From positions 2,717,474 through 2,781,473 of the forward strand of contig NZ_BMHD01000001.1 of the NCBI RefSeq assembly GCF_014640535.1: 64,000 nucleotides of DNA, written 5' to 3'. The stretch is from Cnuibacter physcomitrellae (GTDB lineage: Bacteria; Actinomycetota; Actinomycetes; Actinomycetales; Microbacteriaceae). Positions 23,814-31,580 of this stretch are shown in pieces (position 1 is the first letter of the stretch; the number at the start of each line of letters is the position of its first letter). A program made the translations under genes and the position numbers. The notes beneath the pieces are model-generated. The model was not told where the DNA came from. It saw only the letters and a list, made by a program, of their open reading frames with translations, and did not search any database.

Positions 23814-24699
23814 CAACATCCTGCATCAGATCTCACGTCGCGCCGGATCGCTGAGTCCGGCGCTCCGCGGGGTCGCCGACGTCATCCTCGCCGACCCGGA
23901 GGAGGCGCAGGCGCTGTCGATCACCGAGCTGGCCGGGCGCGCCGGCGTCGCGGACTCGACCGTGTCGCGATTCCTCCGCGAGCTCGACCTCGAGGGTTAC
24001 AACCAGCTGCGGCTCGGCATCGCCCAGGCGATCTACTCCCGACCGTCGTCCGGGTCCGAGAGCAAGGCGAGCTGGGTCTACGAGGGCGTGCTCAAGGGCG
24101 ACAGCCCCGAGAAGATCATCGAGAAGGTGCAGCACGGGAGCGTCGAGGCGCTCTCCCGCACCGCGGAGCGGCTCGATCCGGAGGTCATCAGCGAGACGGC
24201 GGAGCGCATCCACAGCGCCAAGGCGATCTACTTCGCCGCCATGGGCTCGTCGTCCACCGCCGCCGAGAACGCCGTGATGCGGTTCATGCGCGCGGGTGTC
24301 CGATGCCACTTCTTCCGCGACCAGAGCGTGCAGTCGATGGGGAGCGCGACCCTCGGGGAAGGGGACGTGCTCATCGCCATCAGCGACTCCGGCGACTCGA
24401 CGTCGGTGGTGTCCTCCGCGCAGATCGCCAAGTTCCACGGCGCCCACACCGTCGGCGTCACCTCCAACCTCGACTCGGCGCTCGCCGCCGTCGTGGACAG
24501 GGTGCTCCTCACCGCCGGCACCGTCGCCTCGAGCGACGTCTACGGCGAGTCGGTGACGTCGAAGTGGGGCCAACTGCTCGCCATCGACGTCCTCTACGCC
24601 ACCTACGCCACGAAGTACTACGAGGAGACCGCGGACTACCTCGCCGAGTCCTACCTCTCCGCCATCCGCCCCACCCGAGGCTCCGACCCCCGCGCGTAG
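23791..24699 (+). CDS. RpiR/MurR family transcriptional regulator
   Basis: A 302-residue regulator. The N-terminal HTH_6 domain spans about residues 8-80, with the recognition helix in GRAGVADSTVSRFLRELDLEGYNQLRLGI. The C-terminal SIS domain at about 130-265 binds sugar phosphates: AIYFAAMGSSSTAAENAVMR, then VLIAISDSGDSTSVVSSAQIAK and AHTVGVTSNLDSALAAV. It closes the import/catabolic operon and is the obvious candidate to read a phosphorylated intermediate of the pathway. It would control the GAAATTTC-type promoters at 14405, 27112, 29060 and 33363; that link is inferred. Confidence 0.9.
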   Translation: MSDPAMSDNILHQISRRAGSLSPALRGVADVILADPEEAQALSITELAGRAGVADSTVSRFLRELDLEGYNQLRLGIAQAIYSRPSSGSESKASWVYEGVLKGDSPEKIIEKVQHGSVEALSRTAERLDPEVISETAERIHSAKAIYFAAMGSSSTAAENAVMRFMRAGVRCHFFRDQSVQSMGSATLGEGDVLIAISDSGDSTSVVSSAQIAKFHGAHTVGVTSNLDSALAAVVDRVLLTAGTVASSDVYGESVTSKWGQLLAIDVLYATYATKYYEETADYLAESYLSAIRPTRGSDPRA

Positions 24700-24713
24700 C
24701 CCGGCGCCCGCTC

Positions 24714-24737
24714 CTGGGTCATGCGGGCCTGACCCAG
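24714..24737. terminator. Hairpin between convergent genes
   Basis: CTGGGTCA (24714-24721) pairs perfectly with TGACCCAG (24730-24737) across an eight-base loop. It begins 15 bases after the RpiR stop and overlaps the stop codon of the convergent GNAT gene. Confidence 0.5.
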
Positions 24738-25231
24738 TGCTCGAGCTCTCCGCTCTCGACAGAGCCCAGACACTCGAAGCCGGCCCGGCGGAAGAGCCTC
24801 TGGCTCGGGACGTTCTCTCGATGGATGCGTGCCCAGACGCCACAGTCCATGTCGTATTCGATCTTGGTCTCGCGAAGGACCGCCAGCATCATCCCGAGCC
24901 CCGTCGCGCCGAGGCCCGTTCCCTGGCGTTCGACGCTGGTCGCGACCGCTCGGATGAGCATCTGCTCGCCCTCGGTGTCGAACGACGCGAGCACGACGCA
25001 GTGGACGTCGGCTCCGTCGACGGCCAGTAACAGAGCCTGCGAAGGATCGACAGGTGCCCGCAATCGCCGCAGACCCGACTGGACCTCGAGCTCCGACGGT
25101 CGAGGATGGTGACGTCCTCGGTAACGGTCGTAGGAAGACCGTGGTGGGTTCGTGCAGACGAAGCGATGGAGTGCTGAGGCGTGACTTCTGTCGCCTGAGA
25201 CCCAGGCGACCTTAGGCCCGACGTTCGGCAC
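24719..25231 (-). CDS. GNAT-family acetyltransferase-like protein
   Basis: A protein of about 170 residues. The acetyl-CoA-binding core is recognisable: AVATSVERQGTGLGATGLGMMLAVL (a QGxGxG-type pyrophosphate loop) and RENVPSQRLFRRAGFECLG near the C-terminus, both typical of GNAT motifs A and B. The start is uncertain; GTG at 25231 is preferred and overlaps the end of the upstream small gene by 20 bases, while GTG at 25261 would overlap more. Base composition here is visibly less GC-rich than in the flanking sugar genes, hinting at transfer. The acetylated target is unknown. Confidence 0.65.
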   Translation of the reverse strand: MPNVGPKVAWVSGDRSHASALHRFVCTNPPRSSYDRYRGRHHPRPSELEVQSGLRRLRAPVDPSQALLLAVDGADVHCVVLASFDTEGEQMLIRAVATSVERQGTGLGATGLGMMLAVLRETKIEYDMDCGVWARIHRENVPSQRLFRRAGFECLGSVESGELEHWVRPA

Positions 25232-25406
25232 GAGAGCGCAGCCAGGTGGACATAGCCGCACGCTCAGCTTCGCTGAGGGCGCGGCTGCCTATTCCCGACT
25301 CGAACGCCGCCGCGTAGTACTCGCGTTCTGCCTCGGTGAGGCCATCGTCACCGAGTGGAGACCGCGCGTCCGTTCCGGGTCGACGAAGACTCAGAGCGGA
25401 TGTCAT
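25212..25406 (-). CDS. Small unknown protein paired with the GNAT gene
   Basis: A 64-residue acidic/basic mixed protein (MTSALSLRRPGTDARSPLG, then LTEAEREYYAAAFESG and LSEAERAAMSTWLRSRAER). Two repeated TEAERE/SEAERA helices are visible. It overlaps the start of the GNAT gene, so the two are translated together. The arrangement of a small protein before a GNAT enzyme resembles acetyltransferase toxin-antitoxin pairs, but no ribbon-helix-helix motif is seen and that idea is speculative. The ATG at 25406 is preferred over the upstream in-frame codon because a promoter ends seven bases before it. Confidence 0.55.
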   Translation of the reverse strand: MTSALSLRRPGTDARSPLGDDGLTEAEREYYAAAFESGIGSRALSEAERAAMSTWLRSRAERRA

Positions 25407-25413
25407 GACCTCG

Positions 25414-25442
25414 AGCCTACCGGCTCGTCTTCCGGCCGTAAA
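25414..25442 (-). promoter_or_regulatory. Promoter of the small-protein/GNAT pair
   Basis: On the minus strand TTTACG (25442-25437) and TAGGCT (25419-25414) are 17 bases apart, and the ATG follows seven bases later. The transcript would have essentially no leader. Confidence 0.5.
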
Positions 25443-25556
25443 CACATATGCGAGAAATCATCAGGTCGTCGTGTGCGAGGTGGGCGCAGGATTCACTCGC
25501 CGGCCGTCCCGCCGAGCAGTGCGATGAGAACGAACAGCAGGCCGGTGCGCTGCGCG

Positions 25557-27056
25557 TCAGTGGGCGACCCAGTCGAGGGAGCGGGAGACGGCGCGGGTCC
25601 AGCCGGCGTAGAGGGCGTCGCGGGTGGCGGGATCCATGGAGGGGGTGAAGGTCCGCTCGATGTCGATGGTGTCGCGGAGCTCGGCGGTGGAGGACCAGAA
25701 CCCGACGGCGAGGCCGGCGAGGAAGGCGGCGCCGCGCGCGGTCGACTCCGTGACGCGGGGACGCTGCACCGGGACGCCGAGCTGGTCGGCCTGGAACTGC
25801 AGGTGGAAGTCGTTCGCGACCGCTCCGCCGTCGACTCGCAGCTCGGGCAGGGGCGTGCCGGACTCCGACGTCATGGCCTCGATCACGTCGCGGTAGGAGT
25901 AGCTCATCGACTCCAGGGCGGCGCGGACCAGCTCGGCTCGCCCGGTGCCCGGGGTGAGTCCGAAGATGGTGCCGCGCGCGTACTGGTCCCAGTACGGCGA
26001 CGCCAGACCCGTGAAGCCGGGGATGAGGTAGACACCGCCGGTGTCGGGCACCGATGCCGCGAGGGACGCGGTCGAGGCGACGTCGTCGATGACGCGCAGC
26101 TCGTCGCGCAACCACTTGATCGTCGCACCCACTCCGAAGAAGACGCCCTCGAGCGCGTAGGTCACGGTGCCGTCGAGTCCCCAGGCGATCGTCGTGATGA
26201 GACCGGCGTCGGAGGACACCCTCGTGGACCCGGTGTTCATCATCACCGATCCCCCCGTGCCGTACGTCGCCTTCACCGAGCCCGGCTCGAAGCAGGCCTG
26301 CCCGAAGAGCGCGCTCTGCTGGTCGCCCGTCGCGGAGGCGACGGGGATGGAGGCGTCGAACCCGGCCCAGGCGCCGGTGAGGCCGTAGACCTCGCTCGAG
26401 GATCGTACGGAGGGCAGCACCGCTCGGGGGATGTCGAGCAGTGACAGCAGCGACTCGTCCCAGTCGAGGTCGCCGATGTTGAACAGCATCGTCCTGGATG
26501 CGTTCGAGTAGTCGGTGACGTGGGCCGCCCCGTCGGTGAGCTTCCAGATGAGCCAGGAGTCGATCGTCCCCGCCATCAGCTGTCCGGCCGCGGCGCGCTC
26601 GCGCGCACCCGGGACCGTGTCGAGCAGCCACCGCAACTTCGTTCCGGAGAAGTAGGTGTCGATCGGCAGCCCGGTGGCCTCGCGGACGAGGGAGCCGTGA
26701 CCGGCGGCGATGAGCTCGTCGCAGTATCCGGCGGTCCGGCCGTCCTGCCAGACCAGGGCCCGGTGAACGGGCTCGCCGGTGGCCGGATCCCACAGCACGC
26801 AGGTCTCCCGCTGGTTCGTGATGCCGATCGAGGCGATGGCGGAGGCGGGCACCCCGGACTCCGCGAGGACGCGGTGCGCCACGCGCAGCTGCGACTCCCA
26901 GATGTCGTTCGCGTCATGCTCGACCCAACCGGGCTGGGGATAGTGCTGCTCGAACTCCTCCTGGGCGATGTGCTCGACCGATCCGTCGTGCCGGAAGAGG
27001 ATCGCGCGCACGCTGCCGGTGCCGGCATCCAGGGCCATCACGTGAGTGCTGGTCAT
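25557..27056 (-). CDS. FGGY-family carbohydrate kinase, glycerol kinase-like
   Basis: A 499-residue kinase with the length and motif order of glycerol kinases. The N-terminal phosphate loop is LDAGTGSVRAILF, substrate contacts are ITNQRETCVLWD and GWVEHDANDIW, and the middle motifs are GTIDSWLIWKLT, DYSNASRTMLFNI and ATGDQQSALFGQ. The C-terminal ATP site is LRVDGGAVANDFHLQFQAD. The start MTSTHVMALD is one of two nearby ATG codons (27056 or 27062). It is divergent from a zinc dehydrogenase gene within the sugar island and no glpF or glpD is nearby. The substrate may therefore be a polyol or ketose rather than glycerol. Confidence 0.85.
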   Translation of the reverse strand: MTSTHVMALDAGTGSVRAILFRHDGSVEHIAQEEFEQHYPQPGWVEHDANDIWESQLRVAHRVLAESGVPASAIASIGITNQRETCVLWDPATGEPVHRALVWQDGRTAGYCDELIAAGHGSLVREATGLPIDTYFSGTKLRWLLDTVPGARERAAAGQLMAGTIDSWLIWKLTDGAAHVTDYSNASRTMLFNIGDLDWDESLLSLLDIPRAVLPSVRSSSEVYGLTGAWAGFDASIPVASATGDQQSALFGQACFEPGSVKATYGTGGSVMMNTGSTRVSSDAGLITTIAWGLDGTVTYALEGVFFGVGATIKWLRDELRVIDDVASTASLAASVPDTGGVYLIPGFTGLASPYWDQYARGTIFGLTPGTGRAELVRAALESMSYSYRDVIEAMTSESGTPLPELRVDGGAVANDFHLQFQADQLGVPVQRPRVTESTARGAAFLAGLAVGFWSSTAELRDTIDIERTFTPSMDPATRDALYAGWTRAVSRSLDWVAH

Positions 27057-27079
27057 CGTCATCCACTTCGTCGTGTCCG

Positions 27080-27126
27080 TTGACGGGGTTTCGCGCCCCT
27101 GACTACAGTGACGGAAGTTTATTCCG
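27080..27126 (+). promoter_or_regulatory. Promoter and palindromic operator in front of the dehydrogenase at 27170
   Basis: TTGACG (27080-27085) and TACAGT (27104-27109) are 18 bases apart. Immediately after lies CGGAAGTTTATTCCG (27112-27126), a palindrome with five-base arms at the expected transcription start. The region is shared with the divergent kinase gene, so one regulator could control both. Confidence 0.55.
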
Positions 27127-27169
27127 AAAGCAAGCCAGTTACAGAAATCCTTACCGAATCGGAGATGCC

Positions 27170-28261
27170 ATGCGCGCTGCGGTCCTGCACGCACCCCACG
27201 AGCCGCTCGTCATCGAGCACGTCGACACCCCGGATGCGCTCCAGCCGTACGAGGTGAGGGTCGCCACGGCGGCGGTGGGCCTCTGCCACTCGGACCATCA
27301 CGTGATCGACGGCCGGGTCGCGCGGCCCATGCCCGTGGTGCTGGGGCACGAGGCCTCGGGGGTCGTCACGGAGGTGGGTCCCGCGGTGACCGACATTGCG
27401 CCAGGAGACCATGTCGTCGCGTGCTTCGTCGTGTACTGCGGCGCGTGCCGGATGTGCCGAGCCGGTCGTCCCGCGATGTGCCAGGATCGCGAGGCCACGA
27501 TGCGGCCGGCGGGCGTCGAGCCGCGTCTCTCCCAGGGCGGGCGCGAGGTGCACCAGTGGACGAACATCGGCGGCTTCGCGGAGGAGATGGTGCTCCATCG
27601 CAACGCGGTGACCGTGATCGACGATCGCATGCCCCTCGACCTGGCGGCGATGCTGGGCTGCGCCGTCGCGACGGGCGTCGGCTCGGCGCGGAAGGTGGCG
27701 GGGGTGGGTCCGGGTGACCACGTCGTCGTGATCGGCGCGGGTGGTGTGGGCCTCAACGTCTGTCAGGGAGCGGCGGCCGCGGGCGCAGCCTCGGTGATCG
27801 CGCTCGACCGCAGCGACGAGCGCCTCGCGCTCGCGGCGGAGCGCTTCGGGGCCACGCATGTCGTGAACACCGCGAGCGTCGCGGACCCGGCCGCCCTCAT
27901 CCGTGAGATCACCGACGGGGGAGCGGACCACGCCTTCGAGGCCGTGGGTGTCCCCGCGCTCGTCGACCTCGCGCTCGACGCCACCGCGCGAGGGGGGTCG
28001 GTCTGGGCGGTGGGGGTCTTCGGCGACGCCGCGAGGATCGACTTCTCCGCCGCCCACCTGCACTCGGGCAAGGGGGTCCACGGGGTGCGGGCCGGATCGC
28101 TGGAGCCGCAGAAGGACCTCCCCGCCCTCGTGGCCGCGTACCTGGCAGGCGAGCTCGAGCTCGAGGCTCTGGCCGGCCGCCGCATCCCCCTCGAGGCGAT
28201 CAACGAGGGCATCGCGGACCTCGCCGCCGGGGTGGGGGCCCGCACGCTCGTCGTGTTCTGA
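27170..28261 (+). CDS. Zinc-dependent alcohol dehydrogenase
   Basis: A 363-residue medium-chain dehydrogenase nearer to class III/alcohol dehydrogenases than to sorbitol dehydrogenases. Catalytic ligands are Cys in AVGLCHSDHHVI (about 37) and His-Glu in VLGHEASGVV (about 60). The structural cluster is CGACRMCRAGRPAMC (about 90-104), and the third catalytic ligand is Cys in LGCAVATGVGSA. The NAD site is VIGAGGVGLNVCQGA. The start follows GGAG. It is the only gene on its strand before the SDR gene, and shares its control region with the FGGY kinase. Confidence 0.88.
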   Translation: MRAAVLHAPHEPLVIEHVDTPDALQPYEVRVATAAVGLCHSDHHVIDGRVARPMPVVLGHEASGVVTEVGPAVTDIAPGDHVVACFVVYCGACRMCRAGRPAMCQDREATMRPAGVEPRLSQGGREVHQWTNIGGFAEEMVLHRNAVTVIDDRMPLDLAAMLGCAVATGVGSARKVAGVGPGDHVVVIGAGGVGLNVCQGAAAAGAASVIALDRSDERLALAAERFGATHVVNTASVADPAALIREITDGGADHAFEAVGVPALVDLALDATARGGSVWAVGVFGDAARIDFSAAHLHSGKGVHGVRAGSLEPQKDLPALVAAYLAGELELEALAGRRIPLEAINEGIADLAAGVGARTLVVF

Positions 28262-28309
28262 GCGCGACCTCGCTCGGCTCGACGTACGGCTCCGGCGGCC
28301 GGGCGGGAA

Positions 28310-29026
28310 TCAGCCGACGCTGTAGCCGCCGTCGACGTTGAGGACCGTGCCCGTGATGTAGGCGGCGTCCGGGGAGACGAGGAAGCCGATGGCCCGGGCG
28401 ACATCCTCTGCCTCGCCCCAGCGCCCCAGGGGGATGCGCGAGCTGATCCGCTCGAAGCGCTCGGCGTCGTCCTGGGCTCGCCGCGACATCGGTGTGCGGA
28501 TCCACCCCGGCGCCACCGCGTTCGATCGGATGCCCTCGGTCGCGTAGGCGACGGCCTGCGAACGGGTGAGGGAGACGATGGCGCCCTTCGACGCCGCGTA
28601 GGCGGGGGAGCCGAGCGACCCGAAGTAGCTCCACATCGAGGCGAAGTTCACGATCGACCCTCCGCCCTCGGCGAGTCTCCCGCGCAGCAGCTCGGCCACC
28701 GCCAGCACCCCGGTGACGTTGATCTCGAGCACGCGGTCGAAGCTCGCGGGGACCCATTCGTCGTCGCGGAGCACGGCAGCGCAGGTGACCAGCGCTCCCA
28801 CCGGACCCAGGTCGTCGACCGCTGCCGCCAGCGCCTCCGCGTCGCTCACGTCGCAGCGTGCGAACTCGATCGACGCCGGGAGGTCGGGGTCGGCGTCGAG
28901 TCCCAGTGCTCGGACGCTCCATCCCCGGTCGACGAGCAGGGTGCCCACCGCTCGGCCGATCCCGGTCCCTCCGCCCGTGATGACCGCGGTGTGGGCGGGG
29001 GTGTGTGTGGTGCTCGAGCTGGTCAT
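28310..29026 (-). CDS. Short-chain dehydrogenase/reductase
   Basis: A 238-residue NAD(P)-dependent enzyme. The coenzyme loop is VITGGGTGIGRAVG (about 14-27), followed by CDVSDAEAL; VTCAAVLRD stands in for the NNAG strand. Ser in FASMWSYFG, Tyr in PAYAASKGA and the Lys four residues on form the active site. RIPLGRWGEAEDVARAI and NVDGGYSVG at the end are typical classical SDR features. It is divergent from the transketolase operon, with an AGAGGAGAA ribosome binding site, and probably oxidises a pathway sugar or polyol. Confidence 0.88.
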   Translation of the reverse strand: MTSSSTTHTPAHTAVITGGGTGIGRAVGTLLVDRGWSVRALGLDADPDLPASIEFARCDVSDAEALAAAVDDLGPVGALVTCAAVLRDDEWVPASFDRVLEINVTGVLAVAELLRGRLAEGGGSIVNFASMWSYFGSLGSPAYAASKGAIVSLTRSQAVAYATEGIRSNAVAPGWIRTPMSRRAQDDAERFERISSRIPLGRWGEAEDVARAIGFLVSPDAAYITGTVLNVDGGYSVG

Positions 29027-29059
29027 GGGCGGATTCTCCTCTGGTCGAACGGCGTCGGT

Positions 29060-29110
29060 CGAAATATCTTCCGAAACTAGCTTGACCCCGGGGGATTTTT
29101 CAATGACGAT
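29060..29110. promoter_or_regulatory. Divergent control region of the SDR and transketolase genes
   Basis: CGAAATATCTTCCG (29060-29073), read on the other strand as CGGAAGATATTTCG, resembles the palindrome at 27112-27126. TTGACC (29082-29087), 17 bases and GACGAT (29105-29110), then six bases to ATG at 29117, would give a near-leaderless transketolase transcript, though GACGAT is a poor -10. Confidence 0.45.
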
Positions 29111-29116
29111 GTCGTC

Positions 29117-30001
29117 ATGCCCTCAGCGACGACGCTCCTGCCCGACCGGCCGCGTGCCGACGACGACACCCTCGCCGACCGAGCGGCCTTCGTCCGCACC
29201 GAGACGATCCGCCTCATCGAGCTGGCCAAGGTGGGCCACTACAGCTCGGTCTTCTCCGCCGCCGAGATCTTCGCGGCGCTCTACTACGGCGTGATGCGCA
29301 CGGATCCGACCGACCCGGGGTGGCAGGACCGGGATCGCTTCCTCATGGGCAAGGGGCACGCCGCGGTCGGGCTCTTCCCGATCCTCGCCGACCTCGGCTA
29401 CTTCCCCTCCGACGTGCTCGACGGCTACACGCGGCTCGGCAGTCCTCTCGGCGACCATCCGGACATGACGAAGGTGCCGGGCATCGACTTCAGCTCGGGC
29501 TCGATCGGGCACGCGCTGAGCAACGGCCTCGGCATGGCCCTCGGGGGCCGGATGGCGGGCCGTGACTTCAGCGTCTTCGTGATGCTCGGCGACGGCGAGA
29601 TGCAGGAGGGGCAGGTGTGGGAGGCCGCGCTCGCGGGCGCGCACCACCGACTCGGCAAGCTCGTCGCCATCGTCGATCGGAACGGCTTCCAGCTCGACGG
29701 CAGCGTCGACGACGTCGTGGGCATCGAGCCGCTCGCCGACAAGTGGCAGGCGTTCGGCTGGGAGGTGCACGAGGTCGACGGACACGACGCCGGGGCGGTC
29801 CGCGACCTGCTGCTCGCGCTGGCGGAGCGGCCCGCGGAGGCGGCGCCCAGCTGCGTCATCGCCCGGACGAGGAAGGGGAAGGGCGTGCGGTACATGGAGG
29901 AGGAGCCGGGCTGGCATCTCGGATACCTCACCCCTGCCGACGCCGCGGCAGCGGTCGCGGAGATCCGCGCCGGCCTCTCGGGCACGGGAGCACGCGCATG
30001 A
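29117..30001 (+). CDS. Transketolase, N-terminal (thiamine diphosphate-binding) subunit
   Basis: A 294-residue half-transketolase. The thiamine diphosphate/metal motif is VMLGDGEMQEGQVWEAALAG followed by IVDRNGFQLDG (about residues 155-195). MGKGHAAVGLFPILADLGYF and SSGSIGHALSNGLGMALGGR are also family-typical. It transfers two-carbon units between sugar phosphates together with the next gene product. Its stop overlaps that gene's start by four bases. Split transketolases of this kind often serve specialised sugar routes (for example apulose-4-phosphate or sulfosugar transketolases) rather than the central pentose pathway. Confidence 0.9.
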   Translation: MPSATTLLPDRPRADDDTLADRAAFVRTETIRLIELAKVGHYSSVFSAAEIFAALYYGVMRTDPTDPGWQDRDRFLMGKGHAAVGLFPILADLGYFPSDVLDGYTRLGSPLGDHPDMTKVPGIDFSSGSIGHALSNGLGMALGGRMAGRDFSVFVMLGDGEMQEGQVWEAALAGAHHRLGKLVAIVDRNGFQLDGSVDDVVGIEPLADKWQAFGWEVHEVDGHDAGAVRDLLLALAERPAEAAPSCVIARTRKGKGVRYMEEEPGWHLGYLTPADAAAAVAEIRAGLSGTGARA

Positions 30002-30996
30002 GCGCCGTCGGCACCGCTCCCGCGGCCCCGCTCTCGGATGGATCGTGGCAATACCGCGGACTGAACGCTCTCAACCCCGGCCTGGACCACCTCTCCGACG
30101 GCCTCCTCGACCTGGTCGACGCGGGTGTGCCGGTGATCGCCGGCACAGCCGACCTGCAGTACTCCAACGGGCTCGTGAAGTTCGCTCGCACCCACCCGGA
30201 CCGGTTCCTGCAGTTCGGGATCTCGGAGCAGAACATGGTGTCCGCGGCCGCGGGTCTGGCCACGACCGGTGCCAGCCCGTTCGTCGCCACGTTCGCGTCG
30301 TTCCTCGCGCTGCTGTGCTGCGAGCAGATCCGCATGGACGTCGCCTACACGAAGCTGCCTGTGCGCCTGATCGGGCATCACACCGGGATCTCGCTCGGCT
30401 TCTATGGCACGAGCCACCACGCCACGGAGGACATCTCCACGATGCGCGCCATCGCGGGGCTCACGGTCGTCTCCCCGGCGGACGGGCCGCAGCTGCGCGC
30501 GGCCATCCGAGCCTCGGCGTCCTGGCCGGAGCCCATCTACTTCCGCATCAGCCGAGGACGCGATCCCCAGGTGTACGACCCCGAGGTCGAGTTCGAGTTC
30601 GGCCGGGGCGTCGAGCACTCCCAGGGAACCGACGTCACGATCATCGCCTGCGGCACCCAGGTGCATCCTGCCCTCGAGGCGGCCGACGCCCTCCGGGCTG
30701 AGGGGCTCTCCGTGGGCGTCGTGGACATGTCGACGATCAAGCCCCTCGACGAGGACCTGGTCCGTGCGGTGAGTGCTCGCAGCGCTGTCGTCGTGACCGT
30801 CGAGGAGCACAACGTGCTCGGCGGGCTCGGAGCGGCCGTCGCGGAGGTGATGGCCGAGACGCCGACCGGGTCGCGCCTCGTCCGTCACGGGATCCGCGAC
30901 GAGTACAGCCTCATCGCGCCCCCGACCCACCTCTACGCCCACTACCGGCTCGACGCTCCGGGCATCGCCGCGGTGGTCCGCGAGGCGCTGGCATGA
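29998..30996 (+). CDS. Transketolase, C-terminal subunit
   Basis: A 332-residue partner of the preceding protein. The pyrimidine-binding domain has RFLQFGISEQNMVSAAAGLA with the Glu that activates thiamine diphosphate (about residue 72). Next come FASFLALLCCEQIRMDVAY and GTSHHATEDISTMRAI. The C-terminal transketolase domain begins about residue 205 (VTIIACGTQVHPALEAADAL). Glu and His residues expected at the active site are present. It overlaps both neighbours by four bases. Together with the FGGY kinase and the cupin isomerase this fits a route through a ketose phosphate. Confidence 0.9.
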   Translation: MSAVGTAPAAPLSDGSWQYRGLNALNPGLDHLSDGLLDLVDAGVPVIAGTADLQYSNGLVKFARTHPDRFLQFGISEQNMVSAAAGLATTGASPFVATFASFLALLCCEQIRMDVAYTKLPVRLIGHHTGISLGFYGTSHHATEDISTMRAIAGLTVVSPADGPQLRAAIRASASWPEPIYFRISRGRDPQVYDPEVEFEFGRGVEHSQGTDVTIIACGTQVHPALEAADALRAEGLSVGVVDMSTIKPLDEDLVRAVSARSAVVVTVEEHNVLGGLGAAVAEVMAETPTGSRLVRHGIRDEYSLIAPPTHLYAHYRLDAPGIAAVVREALA

Positions 30997-31520
30997 GCGG
31001 CGCGCTCCCTGCCCACTGGCACACGCCGGGATCGGCGTTCGAGCCCGGCCGCGCGGTGATCTTCGACCTCGACGGCGTGCTCGCGGATGCGCTGCACCGG
31101 CAGCACCACCTCCACCAGGCCGAGCCCGACTGGGCCGCGTTCTATGCAGGCGTCGACGACGACGGCGTGATCGAGGCGGGCCGGGCGCTCGCCGCCTCGA
31201 TCCGCCAGGACATGCGCATCGTGATCCTCACGGGGCGCATCGACGAGGTCGCGGCCGTCACGCGGGCGTGGCTCGACGAGAACGGGATGCGCTGGGACCT
31301 CCTCGTCTGCCGGCCGGCCGAGGAGGACGACTCCTCCCGCCATGCCGTCGACTACAAGCGCGACGAGGTGAGGCGACTGCGCGGCTGGGGCGTGGATCCG
31401 GTGCTCGCCATCGACGACAACCGGAAGATCGTGGAGATGTACGGCGAGTTCGGGATCCCCAGCGTCTACTTCCCGAGCGGCTACTACGACAGCTCCTCCC
31501 GTTACGACGGCGGCGTCTGA
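30993..31520 (+). CDS. HAD-superfamily phosphatase-like protein, PNKP 3'-phosphatase type
   Basis: A 175-residue protein. HAD motif I is AVIFDLDGVLADAL with the two Asp (about residues 24-26), motif II is the Thr in VILTGRIDEVAAVTRAWLDE, the Lys is in DYKRDEVRRL, and motif IV is AIDDNRKIVEMY with Asp pairs. The order TGR...WLDENGMRWDLLVCRP closely follows polynucleotide kinase 3'-phosphatase-like HAD proteins, which is unexpected in a sugar operon. A phosphosugar phosphatase role is the more natural guess. Its start overlaps the transketolase stop, so it belongs to the operon. A strong hairpin ends the unit. Confidence 0.8.
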   Translation: MSGALPAHWHTPGSAFEPGRAVIFDLDGVLADALHRQHHLHQAEPDWAAFYAGVDDDGVIEAGRALAASIRQDMRIVILTGRIDEVAAVTRAWLDENGMRWDLLVCRPAEEDDSSRHAVDYKRDEVRRLRGWGVDPVLAIDDNRKIVEMYGEFGIPSVYFPSGYYDSSSRYDGGV

Positions 31521-31542
31521 GCCTCGATCCTGTCGCCCACCC

Positions 31543-31574
31543 GACGCCGGGTCCCGCAGAGCGGGCCCGGCGTC
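31543..31574. terminator. Hairpin terminator between convergent operons
   Basis: GACGCCGGG (31543-31551) pairs with CCCGGCGTC (31566-31574), continued by CCCGC (31553-31557) and GCGGG (31561-31565) with a single-base bulge and a three-base loop. It lies between stops at 31520 and 31581. Confidence 0.7.
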
Positions 31575-31580
31575 GTCGTG

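Noticed and set aside
25557-27056. Calling the FGGY kinase glpK
   Set aside because: Motifs are glycerol kinase-like, but the context is a sugar regulon without glpF or glpD, so the symbol would overstate the evidence.
28262-28309. Terminator between the dehydrogenase at 27170 and the SDR at 28310
   Set aside because: The 48-base gap shows no convincing stem; termination may rely on Rho or the convergent arrangement.
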